DNA from: Pelomonas sp. SE-A7
GTDB taxonomy: Bacteria; Pseudomonadota; Gammaproteobacteria; Burkholderiales; Burkholderiaceae_C
Reading direction: 5' to 3'
DNA length: 64,000 nucleotides
Assembly: GCF_030345705.1 (NCBI RefSeq)
Contig: NZ_JAUASW010000002.1
Span: forward strand, 248,001-312,000
Part shown: positions 17,188-25,176 of the stretch, one piece after another
Numbering within the stretch: position 1 is the first letter of the stretch
How the letters are laid out: each line of letters starts with the position of its first letter
The notes under the pieces: generated by a model
Told to the model about the DNA's origin: nothing
The model's database searches: none
What the model saw: the letters and a program-made list of their open reading frames with translations, nothing else
Translations under genes and position numbers: made by a program

Positions 17188-17951
17188 AAAACAAAGAGCT
17201 CGCCACGCCCGCCATCCAGGTGCTGGAACGCACCTTCGCCTTGTTGGACGTGCTGGCCAGCCACCAGGATCCGGTGTCGCTGAAGCTGATCAGCGAGTCG
17301 ACCGGCCTGCACCCCTCCACCGCTCACCGCATCCTGAACGACCTGGCCATAGGCCGCTACGTCGATCGGCCCGAGGCTGGCAGCTACCGCCTAGGCATGC
17401 GGCTGCTGGAGCTGGGCAACCTGGTCAAGGCCCGGCTCGACGTGCGCGACGCTGCCCTGGGCCCCATGCGTGAGCTGCACAAGTTCACCCATCAGCCGGT
17501 CAATCTCTCGGTGCGCCAGGGCGACGAGATCGTGTACATCGAGCGCACCTATTCCGAGCGTTCGGGCATGCAGGTGGTCCGCGCCGTGGGCGGCCGGGCG
17601 CCGCTGCACCTGACCTCGGTCGGCAAGCTCTTCCTGGCCAGCGACGACCCGCAGCGCGTACGGTCCTATGCCACGCGCACCGGCCTGGCCGGTCACACCA
17701 AGAACAGCCTGACCGAGATCGGCGCACTGGAACGCGAGATGGCGCTGGTGCGTCAGCGCGGCGTGGCCCGCGACGACGAGGAACTAGAACTTGGGGTGCG
17801 CTGCATGGCCGCCGGCATCTACGACGACCAGGCCAAGCTGGTGGCCGGCTTGTCGATCTCGGCACCGGCTGACCGGCTGGAAGAAGGCTGGAGCACGCGG
17901 CTCAAGGAAACGGCCGCGCAGATCTCGTCGGCCCTGGGCTACCGCGGCTGA
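17184..17951 (+). CDS. IclR-family transcriptional regulator
   Basis: A 255-residue regulator with an N-terminal winged helix (TPAIQVLERTFALLDVLASH, then LKLISESTGLHPSTAHRILN as recognition helix) and a C-terminal IclR effector domain (GRAPLHLTSVGKLFLA; LGVRCMAAGIYDDQ). The start at 17184 overlaps the hpnE stop in ATGA; an ATG at 17148 would add 12 residues. The fusion to the hpn run suggests co-expression with squalene synthesis, but IclR proteins usually control catabolic genes and the target is unknown. The next gene, pbpG, is convergent. Confidence 0.9.
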   Translation: MKNKELATPAIQVLERTFALLDVLASHQDPVSLKLISESTGLHPSTAHRILNDLAIGRYVDRPEAGSYRLGMRLLELGNLVKARLDVRDAALGPMRELHKFTHQPVNLSVRQGDEIVYIERTYSERSGMQVVRAVGGRAPLHLTSVGKLFLASDDPQRVRSYATRTGLAGHTKNSLTEIGALEREMALVRQRGVARDDEELELGVRCMAAGIYDDQAKLVAGLSISAPADRLEEGWSTRLKETAAQISSALGYRG

Positions 17952-17972
17952 GCGCCGCTGCCAGCTGAAGGC

Positions 17973-18977
17973 TTATTCGGCCTTGCTGCCCAGCGCGGTG
18001 AGTCCGCCGGGGTTGTTGGTGGTCAGCCACTTGCGGATGCGCTCGGCATCGCCGATACGGGCGTATTTGCCGGTCGAATCGAGGAAGACCATGATCAGCT
18101 TGCGACCCGCGAGCTGAGCCTGCATCACCAGGCATTTGCCGGCCTCGTTGATGAAGCCGGTCTTTTGCAGGCCGATGTCCCAGTCGCGGCTGCGGACCAG
18201 GCCATTGGTGCTCTGGAAAGCCAGCTGGCGACGGCCGACCGTCACGCTGTAATTCTTGGAGGTTGAGTACTCACGCAGCAGCGGCACCTCATGCGCCACC
18301 TTGACCAGGGCCGCCAGGTCCTTGGCGCTGGACTGGTTGCGGCTGGACAGGCCGGTCGGCTCGACATAGTGGGTGTCGTCCATGCCCAGGGACTTGGCCT
18401 TGGCATTCATGGCCGCGACGAAGGCCTCCTCGCCACCGGGATAGTGGCGGCCCAGCGCATGGGCGGCACGGTTCTCGGAGGCCATCAGGGCCAGGTGCAG
18501 CAACTCGCCGCGCGGCAGCGAAGTGCCAACGGCCAGGCGCGAGCCAGTGCCCTTCTCGGTGTCCTTGTCAGCGTCGGAAATGGTCAGCTTCTCGTCCAGC
18601 GGCAGGCCCGCCTCGACGACGACCAGGGCGGTCATCAGCTTGGTGATAGAGGCGATGGGCAGCACCGCCTCGGGATTCTTGGAAAACAGCACCTCGTTGG
18701 TGTCCTGGTCCAGGACCAGGGCCACGCTGGACTTCAGGTCCAGCGGGTCGTCCACCGAGTGCAGGCCATAGAGCTGGCCGAACGTGGGGGCGGCGACGAT
18801 GGCGGCCTTGCGCGGAGCCTTGGCGGCCGGCTTGGCCTTGCGCACGCTTTGCTGGTTGGTCTTGCTGGCGGTGGCGGCCTCGGCTTGCCCGCTCAGGAGC
18901 AGGCCGCTTGCCATCAGGCTACCGCACAGTACGGCCGACGAGACAAAGGTGGCAATCGACTTCAAACGCATCCCCAT
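17973..18977 (-). CDS. pbpG: D-alanyl-D-alanine endopeptidase, PBP7-like
   Basis: A low-molecular-mass penicillin-binding protein of the S11 family that trims peptidoglycan crosslinks in the periplasm. It has a signal peptide (cleavage near GQAEA), a basic Ala/Lys-rich linker at about 38-60, then the three active-site boxes: SITK at 110-113 (Ser110, Lys113), SEN at 167-169 and KTG at 272-274. The 334-residue length and absence of a C-terminal amphipathic anchor fit PbpG rather than DacA. ATG codons at 18977 and 18971 are both possible starts. It follows leuA on the same strand after 73 nt. Confidence 0.88.
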   Translation of the reverse strand: MGMRLKSIATFVSSAVLCGSLMASGLLLSGQAEAATASKTNQQSVRKAKPAAKAPRKAAIVAAPTFGQLYGLHSVDDPLDLKSSVALVLDQDTNEVLFSKNPEAVLPIASITKLMTALVVVEAGLPLDEKLTISDADKDTEKGTGSRLAVGTSLPRGELLHLALMASENRAAHALGRHYPGGEEAFVAAMNAKAKSLGMDDTHYVEPTGLSSRNQSSAKDLAALVKVAHEVPLLREYSTSKNYSVTVGRRQLAFQSTNGLVRSRDWDIGLQKTGFINEAGKCLVMQAQLAGRKLIMVFLDSTGKYARIGDAERIRKWLTTNNPGGLTALGSKAE

Positions 18978-19050
18978 GAGACCAGGGCGGCAGTCTATTT
19001 GATCGGCAAAACTCCTGCAAGATCAAAAACTTAACCGCTACTGTTCAAGT

Positions 19051-20592
19051 TCAACCTTGCGCTGCGACGCGCTCGGTCTTGCTTTGCAGCTTGTTCAAGG
19101 CGCTCAAATATGCCTTGGCCGATGCGACCACGATATCGGGGTCGGCCCCGACACCGTTGACGACCCGGCCCGCATGCTGCAGACGAACCGTGACCTCGCC
19201 CTGCGATTCTGTGCTGCCGCTGGTGATTGCGTTCACTGAGTACAGGATCATTTCTGCGCCACTTTGCACGGCAAGCTCGATTGCGCGCAGCGTGGCGTCC
19301 ACCGGACCGTTGCCGTCGCTCTCCATCCGATGCTCGACGGCACCGGCGGCGAACACGATGCTGGCATGCGGCCGCTCGCCCATTTCCGATCGCTGCGACA
19401 GGGCCAGCAGCCGGTAATGCTCCTGCTCAGCTGTAACAGACTCGTCCATCACCAGGGCCAGGATGTCCTCGTCGAAGATCTCGTTCTTGCGGTCGGCCAG
19501 GTCCTTGAAACGCAGGAAGGCCGCATTGATCTCGGCCTCGGACTCCAGGGCGATGCCCAGTTCCTGCAGGCGCTGCTTGAACGCGTTGCGGCCGGACAGC
19601 TTGCCCAGCACGATCTTGTTGGCGCTCCAGCCCACGTCCTCGGCCCGCATGATCTCGTAGGTGTCGCGCGCCTTCAGCACGCCGTCCTGGTGGATGCCCG
19701 AGGCATGAGCAAAGGCATTGGCGCCGACCACCGCCTTGTTGGGCTGGACCACGAAGCCGGTGGTCTGCGAAACCATTCGCGAAGCCGACACGATCTGCGA
19801 GGTGTCAATGCCCACGTCCAGGCCGAAATAGTCGCGGCGGGTCTTGACCGCCATCACCACCTCTTCCAGCGAGCAATTGCCGGCGCGCTCGCCCAGGCCG
19901 TTGATCGTGCACTCGACCTGGCGCGCGCCACCGATCTGCACACCAGCCAGCGAATTGGCCACCGCCATGCCCAGATCGTTGTGGCAATGGACCGACCAGA
20001 CGGCCTTGTCCGCGTTGGGCACCCGCTCGCGCAGCGTGCGAATGAAGTTGCCGTACAGCTCGGGGATGGCATAGCCCACGGTGTCGGGGATGTTGATCGT
20101 GGTCGCGCCCTCGGCGATCACCGCCTCGACGACGCGAGCCAGGAAGTCCGGATCCGAGCGGTAGCCGTCTTCGGGCGAGAACTCCACGTCGCCGCACAGA
20201 TTGCGGGCAAAGCGCACGGCCAGCTTCGCCTGCTCCAGCACCTGCTCGCGGGTCATGCGCAGCTTCTTCTCCATGTGGAGTTCGCTGGTGGCGATGAAGG
20301 TGTGGATGCGCGAGCGGACCGCGCCCTTCAAGGCCTCGGCTGCACGCGAGATGTCCCGATCGTTGGCGCGCGCCAGCGAGCAGACCGTGCTCTCACGTAT
20401 CACGTCGGCAATCGCCTTGACCGCCTCGAAGTCGCCGTTGCTGGAGGCCGCAAAGCCGGCCTCGATCACATCGACGCGCAGGCGTTCCAGCTGACGGGCG
20501 ATGCGCAGCTTCTCGTCCTTCGTCATCGAAGCGCCGGGCGACTGTTCGCCGTCGCGCAGGGTGGTGTCGAAGATGATCAGCTTGTCGGCCAT
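19051..20592 (-). CDS. leuA: 2-isopropylmalate synthase, shorter proteobacterial type
   Basis: Catalyses condensation of 2-ketoisovalerate with acetyl-CoA, the first committed step of leucine synthesis. The start at 20592 gives MADKLIIFDTTLRDGEQSPG and 513 residues with a GGGAG site 7 nt upstream; the open frame continues to 20670 but lies in the gap and the previous gene. Metal ligands are in TLRDGEQ and in HCHNDLG. A C-terminal LeuA allosteric domain is present (about 390-513). It lies 28 nt behind a second, non-orthologous leuA (20621-22327), so the two are probably one transcript. Two isozymes may differ in leucine feedback. Confidence 0.95.
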   Translation of the reverse strand: MADKLIIFDTTLRDGEQSPGASMTKDEKLRIARQLERLRVDVIEAGFAASSNGDFEAVKAIADVIRESTVCSLARANDRDISRAAEALKGAVRSRIHTFIATSELHMEKKLRMTREQVLEQAKLAVRFARNLCGDVEFSPEDGYRSDPDFLARVVEAVIAEGATTINIPDTVGYAIPELYGNFIRTLRERVPNADKAVWSVHCHNDLGMAVANSLAGVQIGGARQVECTINGLGERAGNCSLEEVVMAVKTRRDYFGLDVGIDTSQIVSASRMVSQTTGFVVQPNKAVVGANAFAHASGIHQDGVLKARDTYEIMRAEDVGWSANKIVLGKLSGRNAFKQRLQELGIALESEAEINAAFLRFKDLADRKNEIFDEDILALVMDESVTAEQEHYRLLALSQRSEMGERPHASIVFAAGAVEHRMESDGNGPVDATLRAIELAVQSGAEMILYSVNAITSGSTESQGEVTVRLQHAGRVVNGVGADPDIVVASAKAYLSALNKLQSKTERVAAQG

Positions 20593-20620
20593 GGCAGGAC
20601 TCCCGTTGAGGCGATGGATC

Positions 20621-22327
20621 TTAGGCGACGGTCGCAGGGCGGCCGCCGACGATGGAGACGTGCTGCGCACGGCTCAGGCCCGAGGCGATGGCCTTCAGCG
20701 AGGCGCGAACGATGTTGCCGTCCATGCCAACGCCGAAGCGCGTCTGCGCCGCCTCGCCCTCGCCTATGCGCAGCTCCAGGTAGGCAACGGCGCGGGCATC
20801 GGCGCCGCTGCCCATCGAGTGCTCGTGGTAGTCCAGCACCCGCACCGGCACGCTGGTAGCCTTGACCAGGCCGGCGACGAAGGCGTCGATGGGGCCCGTG
20901 CCCTCGCCTTCGACGCTCACGCGGTGGCCCGACACCACGACCTCAGCTCGAAGGTGCACGGCATCGCGCCCCTGCTCCGTAATGCTCGGATTCACCACCT
21001 CGACCCGGGCCCGGTCGGCGATGGCGTATTCGCGCTCGAAAACATTCCAGATGTCGGCCGCCGACAGCTCCTTGCCGCTGTCATCCATCACGGCCTGCAC
21101 CACCTGGCTGAACTCGATCTGCAGGCGGCGCGGCAGCTCAAGGCCATACTCGTTCTCCAGCAGGTAGGAAATGCCGCCCTTGCCCGACTGGCTGTTGACC
21201 CGGATCACCGCGTCATAGCTGCGCCCCAGGTCCTTGGGATCGACCGGCAGGTAAGGCATGTTCCAGATCTCACCTTCCTTGCGCGCCGCGAAGGCCTTCT
21301 TGATCGCATCCTGGTGCGAGCCGGAGAACGAGGTGTAGACCAGGTCACCCACATACGGGTGGCGCGGATGGACCGAAATCTGCGTGCAATGCTCGACGCA
21401 GCGACGCACCTCGTCGATGTCCGAGAAATCCAGCTCAGGGTCGACGCCCTGGGTGTAGAGGTTCAGCGCGATGTTCACCAGGTCCACATTGCCGGTGCGT
21501 TCGCCATTGCCGAACAGGCAACCTTCGATGCGGTCGGCACCCGCCATCAGGGCCAGTTCGCCAGCGGCCGTGCCGGTGCCGCGGTCGTTGTGCGGATGAA
21601 CCGAGAGCACGATGGACTCGCGCCGCTCCAGATGCCTGTGCATCCACTCGATCATGTCGGCAAAGATATTGGGCGTGGAATGCTCGACCGTCGAAGGCAG
21701 GTTGATGATGCACTTGCGCTCAGGCGTCGGCTGCCAGACGGCTGTCACCGCATCGACCACGCGTTTGCTGAAGCCCAGCTCGGTGCCAGAGAACATCTCC
21801 GGCGAATACTCGAAGCGCCAGTCCGTCCCGCTCTGGCGGGCCGCGCATTCGACGATCAGGCGGGCATGCTCGGTGGCGAGATCAACGATGCCGTCCTCGT
21901 CCATGCCGAGCACCACCTGGCGCATCACCGGTGCCACCGCGTTGTAGAGGTGCACGATCACGCGCTTGGCACCGACCAACGCTTCGAAGGTCCGCTCGAT
22001 CAGATGCGAGCGGGCCTGGGTCAGCACCTGGATGGTCACGTCCTCGGGGATGCGGTCTTCGTCGATCAGCATCCGCAGGAAGTCGAACTCGGTCTGCGAG
22101 GCCGAGGGGAAACCGACCTCGATCTCCTTGAAGCCCACCTTGACCAGCAGCTCGAACATGCGCAGCTTGCGCTGCAGGTCCATGGGCTCGATCAGGGCCT
22201 GGTTGCCATCACGCAGGTCGGTGCTCAGCCAGATCGGTGCGCGGCTCAGCTGGGCGTCGGGCCAGCGCCGGGCGGGCAAGGCGACCCGGGGGAAGGCTCG
22301 GTACTTCTGGTTCGGTTGCTTCAGCAT
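20621..22327 (-). CDS. leuA: 2-isopropylmalate synthase, longer (actinobacterial/fungal-like) type
   Basis: A second LeuA of 568 residues from the other subfamily: it starts MLKQPNQKYRAFPRVALPAR and has the catalytic segment PIWLSTDLRDGNQALIEPMD rather than DTTLRDGEQSPG. HPHNDRGTG supplies the metal His pair. The C-terminal regulatory domain is present. It is the first gene after the leucine-rich leader peptide and intrinsic terminator (22379-22510), so its transcription is probably attenuated by leucyl-tRNA supply. The ATG at 22327 fits the conserved N-terminus. Having both subfamilies side by side is less usual than having one. Confidence 0.95.
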   Translation of the reverse strand: MLKQPNQKYRAFPRVALPARRWPDAQLSRAPIWLSTDLRDGNQALIEPMDLQRKLRMFELLVKVGFKEIEVGFPSASQTEFDFLRMLIDEDRIPEDVTIQVLTQARSHLIERTFEALVGAKRVIVHLYNAVAPVMRQVVLGMDEDGIVDLATEHARLIVECAARQSGTDWRFEYSPEMFSGTELGFSKRVVDAVTAVWQPTPERKCIINLPSTVEHSTPNIFADMIEWMHRHLERRESIVLSVHPHNDRGTGTAAGELALMAGADRIEGCLFGNGERTGNVDLVNIALNLYTQGVDPELDFSDIDEVRRCVEHCTQISVHPRHPYVGDLVYTSFSGSHQDAIKKAFAARKEGEIWNMPYLPVDPKDLGRSYDAVIRVNSQSGKGGISYLLENEYGLELPRRLQIEFSQVVQAVMDDSGKELSAADIWNVFEREYAIADRARVEVVNPSITEQGRDAVHLRAEVVVSGHRVSVEGEGTGPIDAFVAGLVKATSVPVRVLDYHEHSMGSGADARAVAYLELRIGEGEAAQTRFGVGMDGNIVRASLKAIASGLSRAQHVSIVGGRPATVA

Positions 22328-22378
22328 GGTGCTTCCAAGGGGGTTCTCGGGAGCAACCAGCAGACTCGAACAAAAGCA

Positions 22379-22410
22379 AACGGCCCGCTGCTGGTTGCAT
22401 ACGGGCCGTT
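22379..22410 (-). terminator. attenuator terminator of the leu operon
   Basis: A 9-bp stem AACGGCCCG/CGGGCCGTT with a 14-nt loop is followed on the minus strand by TTGCTTTTGTTC. It lies 28 nt past the stop of the leucine-rich leader peptide and 51 nt before the leuA start. The loop contains GCAACCAGCAG, which is perfectly complementary to CTGCTGGTTGC further downstream (minus strand 22363-22353). The 5' arm includes CCCGTA, complementary to TACGGG inside the leader coding sequence (22452-22447), a possible antiterminator pairing. Confidence 0.8.
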
Positions 22411-22438
22411 GAGGACTAAGACGCGTGGACGTGCTTGC

Positions 22439-22510
22439 CTAGCGAACCCGTAGGTCCTCTAGCGATAGCAGCAGCGTGCAAGCGAAGTTCATGGCGGCGA
22501 AATTTAGCAT
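22439..22510 (-). CDS. leuL: leucine-rich leader peptide of the leu operon
   Basis: A very small frame on the minus strand. From the ATG at 22492 it encodes MNFACTLLLSLEDLRVR; from an in-frame ATG at 22510, with an AGG site 6 nt upstream, it encodes 23 residues and adds one more Leu. Five Leu in 17 residues (six in 23), with CTA used for three (four) of them, is a strong attenuation signature because CTA is normally rare in GC-rich genomes. When leucyl-tRNA is scarce the ribosome should stall on these codons and prevent the terminator at 22379-22410 from forming. It starts 24 nt past the pssA stop. leuL is assigned by role and position, not by homology to the E. coli peptide. Confidence 0.75.
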   Translation of the reverse strand: MLNFAAMNFACTLLLSLEDLRVR

Positions 22511-22534
22511 GGCTTGCCTGGAAAGGCTTCGCGA

Positions 22535-23377
22535 TCAGTGGAGGCCGCGTTCGTCGGGCTCGTCGGTCGAGGTGGCGATCACGCTCACCGGCTTGCCCTT
22601 CATGCGCTTGTAGACATAGACCACATAGCCCGACAGGCCGTACAGGCAGAACACGCTGAACAGCACGATGGGCGGGTGGATGTTGATCACGGCGATGCCC
22701 AGGGCAATCGCGACGATCACGATGAAGGGCACGGTGCGCTTGAAGCTGATGTCCTTGAAGCTGTAGAACGGCACGTTGGTGACCATGGTCAGGCCGGCAT
22801 ACAGCGTGAAGCCGAAAGCCACCCAGGCCAGATGGGGCTGCGTGTGGACGGCGGTGTAGCCGAGATCGTCCATCACCCAGACCAGGCCGATGACCAGGGC
22901 TGCGGCCGCCGGGCTGGGCACGCCCTGGAAGAAGCGCTTGTCCACGACACCGATGTTGGTGTTGAAGCGGGCCAGGCGCAGGGCCGCGGCGGCGCAATAG
23001 ACGAAGGAAGCGATCCAACCCAGCTTGCCCAGACCCTGCAGCGCCCAGACATACATGATGAGCGCAGGAGCCGCACCGAAGGACACCATGTCGGACAGCG
23101 AATCCATCTGCTCGCCGAAGGTGCTCTGGGTATTGGTCATCCTGGCCACGCGGCCGTCCAGGCTGTCCAGCACCATGGCGCAGAAGATGCCGTAGGCCGA
23201 CTGCTCGAAGCGGCCGTTCATGGCCATCACGACCGCATAGAAGCCACCGAACAGGGCGGCCAGCGTGAACAGGTTGGGAAGAATATAGATGCCCTTGCGA
23301 CGGGGTCGCACCGGCTCGGGCGTCTCCACGTCGTCGTCGTCCAGCTCGGGACGGGCATTGGCTTTGGGATCGGTCAT
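22535..23377 (-). CDS. pssA: CDP-diacylglycerol-serine O-phosphatidyltransferase
   Basis: Makes phosphatidylserine from CDP-diacylglycerol and serine in the inner membrane, leading to phosphatidylethanolamine. The 280-residue protein has the CDP-alcohol phosphotransferase motif complete: Asp71, Asp74-Gly75, Ala78-Arg79, Gly88, Asp92 and Asp96 in DSLDGRVARMTNTQ and GEQMDSLSD. About eight hydrophobic segments follow, with a charged N-terminal tail rich in Asp and Pro. It lies between ilvC, from which a terminator separates it, and the leu leader. The placement among branched-chain genes has no obvious metabolic reason. Confidence 0.95.
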   Translation of the reverse strand: MTDPKANARPELDDDDVETPEPVRPRRKGIYILPNLFTLAALFGGFYAVVMAMNGRFEQSAYGIFCAMVLDSLDGRVARMTNTQSTFGEQMDSLSDMVSFGAAPALIMYVWALQGLGKLGWIASFVYCAAAALRLARFNTNIGVVDKRFFQGVPSPAAAALVIGLVWVMDDLGYTAVHTQPHLAWVAFGFTLYAGLTMVTNVPFYSFKDISFKRTVPFIVIVAIALGIAVINIHPPIVLFSVFCLYGLSGYVVYVYKRMKGKPVSVIATSTDEPDERGLH

Positions 23378-23408
23378 GGGGCGGGAGGATACAACAGCGG
23401 TCCCAATG

Positions 23409-23435
23409 AAAAAGCCGCGGCGGGGCCGCGGCTTT
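23409..23435 (-). terminator. intrinsic terminator after ilvC
   Basis: A 10-bp stem AAAGCCGCGG/CCGCGGCTTT with a 5-nt loop lies 17 nt past the ilvC stop codon, followed by TTTTTCA in the minus direction. It should end most ilvBNC transcripts before pssA. Confidence 0.88.
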
Positions 23436-23452
23436 CCTTGCGCAAGATCCGC

Positions 23453-24469
23453 TTAGTTCTTGCTCTGGTCGACCAGGCGGTTCTTCTTGATCCAGGGCAT
23501 CATCGCGCGCAGCTTCTCGCCGACTTGCTCGATCGGGTGCTCGGCCGTCAGACGGCGGCGCGACAGCAGGGTCGGGGCACCGGCCTTGTTCTCCAGGATG
23601 AAGCTCTTGGCGTACTCGCCGGTCTGGATGTCCTTCAGGCACTGGCGCATCGCGTCCTTGGTGGCCGAGGTCACGACCTTGGGGCCGGTCACGTACTCGC
23701 CGTATTCGGCATTGTTCGAGATCGAGTAGTTCATGTTGGCGATACCGCCTTCATAGATCAGGTCGACGATCAGCTTCAGCTCGTGCAGGCACTCGAAGTA
23801 GGCCATTTCGGGCGCATAGCCGGCCTCGGTCAGCGTCTCGAAACCTGCCTTGATCAGTTCGACGGCGCCACCGCACAGCACGGCCTGCTCGCCGAACAGG
23901 TCGGTTTCGGTTTCTTCGCGGAAGTTGGTTTCGATGATGCCGGCCTTGCCGCCGCCGTTGGCGGAAGCGTAGGACAGGGCCAGGTCACGCGCCTTGCCGG
24001 TCTTGTCGGCATAGACGGCGATCAGGTGGGGCACGCCGCCACCTTGCGTGTAGGTGCCGCGCACCGTGTGGCCAGGGGCCTTGGGGGCGACCATCCAGAC
24101 GTCCAGGTCGGCACGGGGCGTGACCTGGCCGTAGTGGACGTTGAAGCCGTGGGCGAAGGCCAGCGAAGCGCCCTGCTTGATATTGGGCTCGACCTCGCTC
24201 TTGTAGACACCGGCGATCTGCTCGTCGGGCAGCAGGATCATGACCACGTCAGCGGCCTTCACGGCCTCGGCGATCTCGGCGACCTTGAGGCCGGCGTTCT
24301 CGGCCTTGGCCCAGGAAGCGCCGCCACGGCGCAGACCGACGGTGACCTTGACGCCGCTGTCGTGCAGGTTTTGCGCATGGGCGTGGCCTTGTGAGCCATA
24401 GCCGATGATGGTGACGTTCTTGCCCTTGATGAGGCTCAGATCGGCGTCCTTGTCGTAGTAAACGTTCAT
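23453..24469 (-). CDS. ilvC: ketol-acid reductoisomerase, class I
   Basis: Catalyses isomerisation and NADPH-dependent reduction of acetolactate or acetohydroxybutyrate, the second step of valine and isoleucine synthesis. At 338 residues it is the short class I form. The N-terminal Rossmann fold has GYGSQGHAHAQNLHDSG at about 23-39, and the C-terminal knotted domain holds the magnesium ligands in the segment DLFGEQAVLCGG and later glutamates (ECLHELKLIVDLIYEGG). It follows ilvN by 50 nt and ends at a strong terminator. Confidence 0.98.
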   Translation of the reverse strand: MNVYYDKDADLSLIKGKNVTIIGYGSQGHAHAQNLHDSGVKVTVGLRRGGASWAKAENAGLKVAEIAEAVKAADVVMILLPDEQIAGVYKSEVEPNIKQGASLAFAHGFNVHYGQVTPRADLDVWMVAPKAPGHTVRGTYTQGGGVPHLIAVYADKTGKARDLALSYASANGGGKAGIIETNFREETETDLFGEQAVLCGGAVELIKAGFETLTEAGYAPEMAYFECLHELKLIVDLIYEGGIANMNYSISNNAEYGEYVTGPKVVTSATKDAMRQCLKDIQTGEYAKSFILENKAGAPTLLSRRRLTAEHPIEQVGEKLRAMMPWIKKNRLVDQSKN

Positions 24470-24519
24470 GTCGGTCTCCAGGGAAAAATCAGGTCGGTGT
24501 TCGGGGTGGAAATTGGGAA

Positions 24520-25011
24520 TCAGACGCGCAAGATGCGCTCGCCGCGGCCGATGCCGCTGGCGCCGGTGCGCACGGTCTCAAGGATGGCCGTGCGGTCGAT
24601 GGCGTCTATGAAGGCATCGAGCTTGCCGGCGTCTCCGGTCAGCTCGATCGTGTAGGTCTTTTCGGTCACGTCGATGATGCGGCCGCGGAAGATGTCGGCG
24701 GTGCGCTTCATCTCCTCACGCTCCTTGCCGACGGCGCGCACCTTGATCAGCATGAGCTCGCGCTCGGTGTAGTGGCCTTCGGTCAGGTCGACGACCTTCA
24801 CGACTTCGATCAGGCGGTTCAGGTGCTTGGTGATCTGCTCGATCACCTCGTCGGAGCCTGTGGTGACTATGGTCATGCGCGACAGTGAGGGGTCCTCGGT
24901 CGGCGCCACGGTCAGGCTTTCGATGTTGTAGCCCCGTGCAGAGAACAAGGCCACGACGCGCGACAGCGCACCCGGCTCGTTCTCGATGAGCAAAGCAATG
25001 ATGTGTCTCAT
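24520..25011 (-). CDS. ilvN: acetolactate synthase small (regulatory) subunit
   Basis: Regulatory partner of the IlvB catalytic subunit; it raises activity and confers valine feedback inhibition. The 163-residue protein starts MRHIIALLIENEPGALSRVV, an ACT domain with the ligand-loop pattern N-E-P-G-A-L, followed by the second conserved domain (TYTIELTGDAGKLDAFIDAI). Sequence type is close to IlvH/IlvN of other proteobacteria. It sits between ilvB and ilvC on the same strand, 165 nt after ilvB. Confidence 0.96.
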   Translation of the reverse strand: MRHIIALLIENEPGALSRVVALFSARGYNIESLTVAPTEDPSLSRMTIVTTGSDEVIEQITKHLNRLIEVVKVVDLTEGHYTERELMLIKVRAVGKEREEMKRTADIFRGRIIDVTEKTYTIELTGDAGKLDAFIDAIDRTAILETVRTGASGIGRGERILRV

Positions 25012-25133
25012 GTGAATCTTCGTCCTTCGCGCTCTTCAAACCGGCGGCGGTAACCGACGGCTCTTGGCCACGCTCTTCGATGGAGGGGATTGCTGGGTTG
25101 GTCCGCTGAGCGGCACGTCTGCCACCGGGTCAG

Positions 25134-25155
25134 GCCGGGCGCGGTAACGCCCGGC
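25134..25155 (-). other. hairpin in the ilvB-ilvN gap
   Basis: An 8-bp GC-rich inverted repeat GCCGGGCG/CGCCCGGC with a 6-nt loop lies 22 nt past the ilvB stop in the 165-nt gap before ilvN. There is no T-run. It probably protects the ilvB mRNA 3' side or marks partial termination, which would set subunit ratio. Confidence 0.45.
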
Positions 25156-25176
25156 TTGCTCGGCAGCTTCAGCGCC

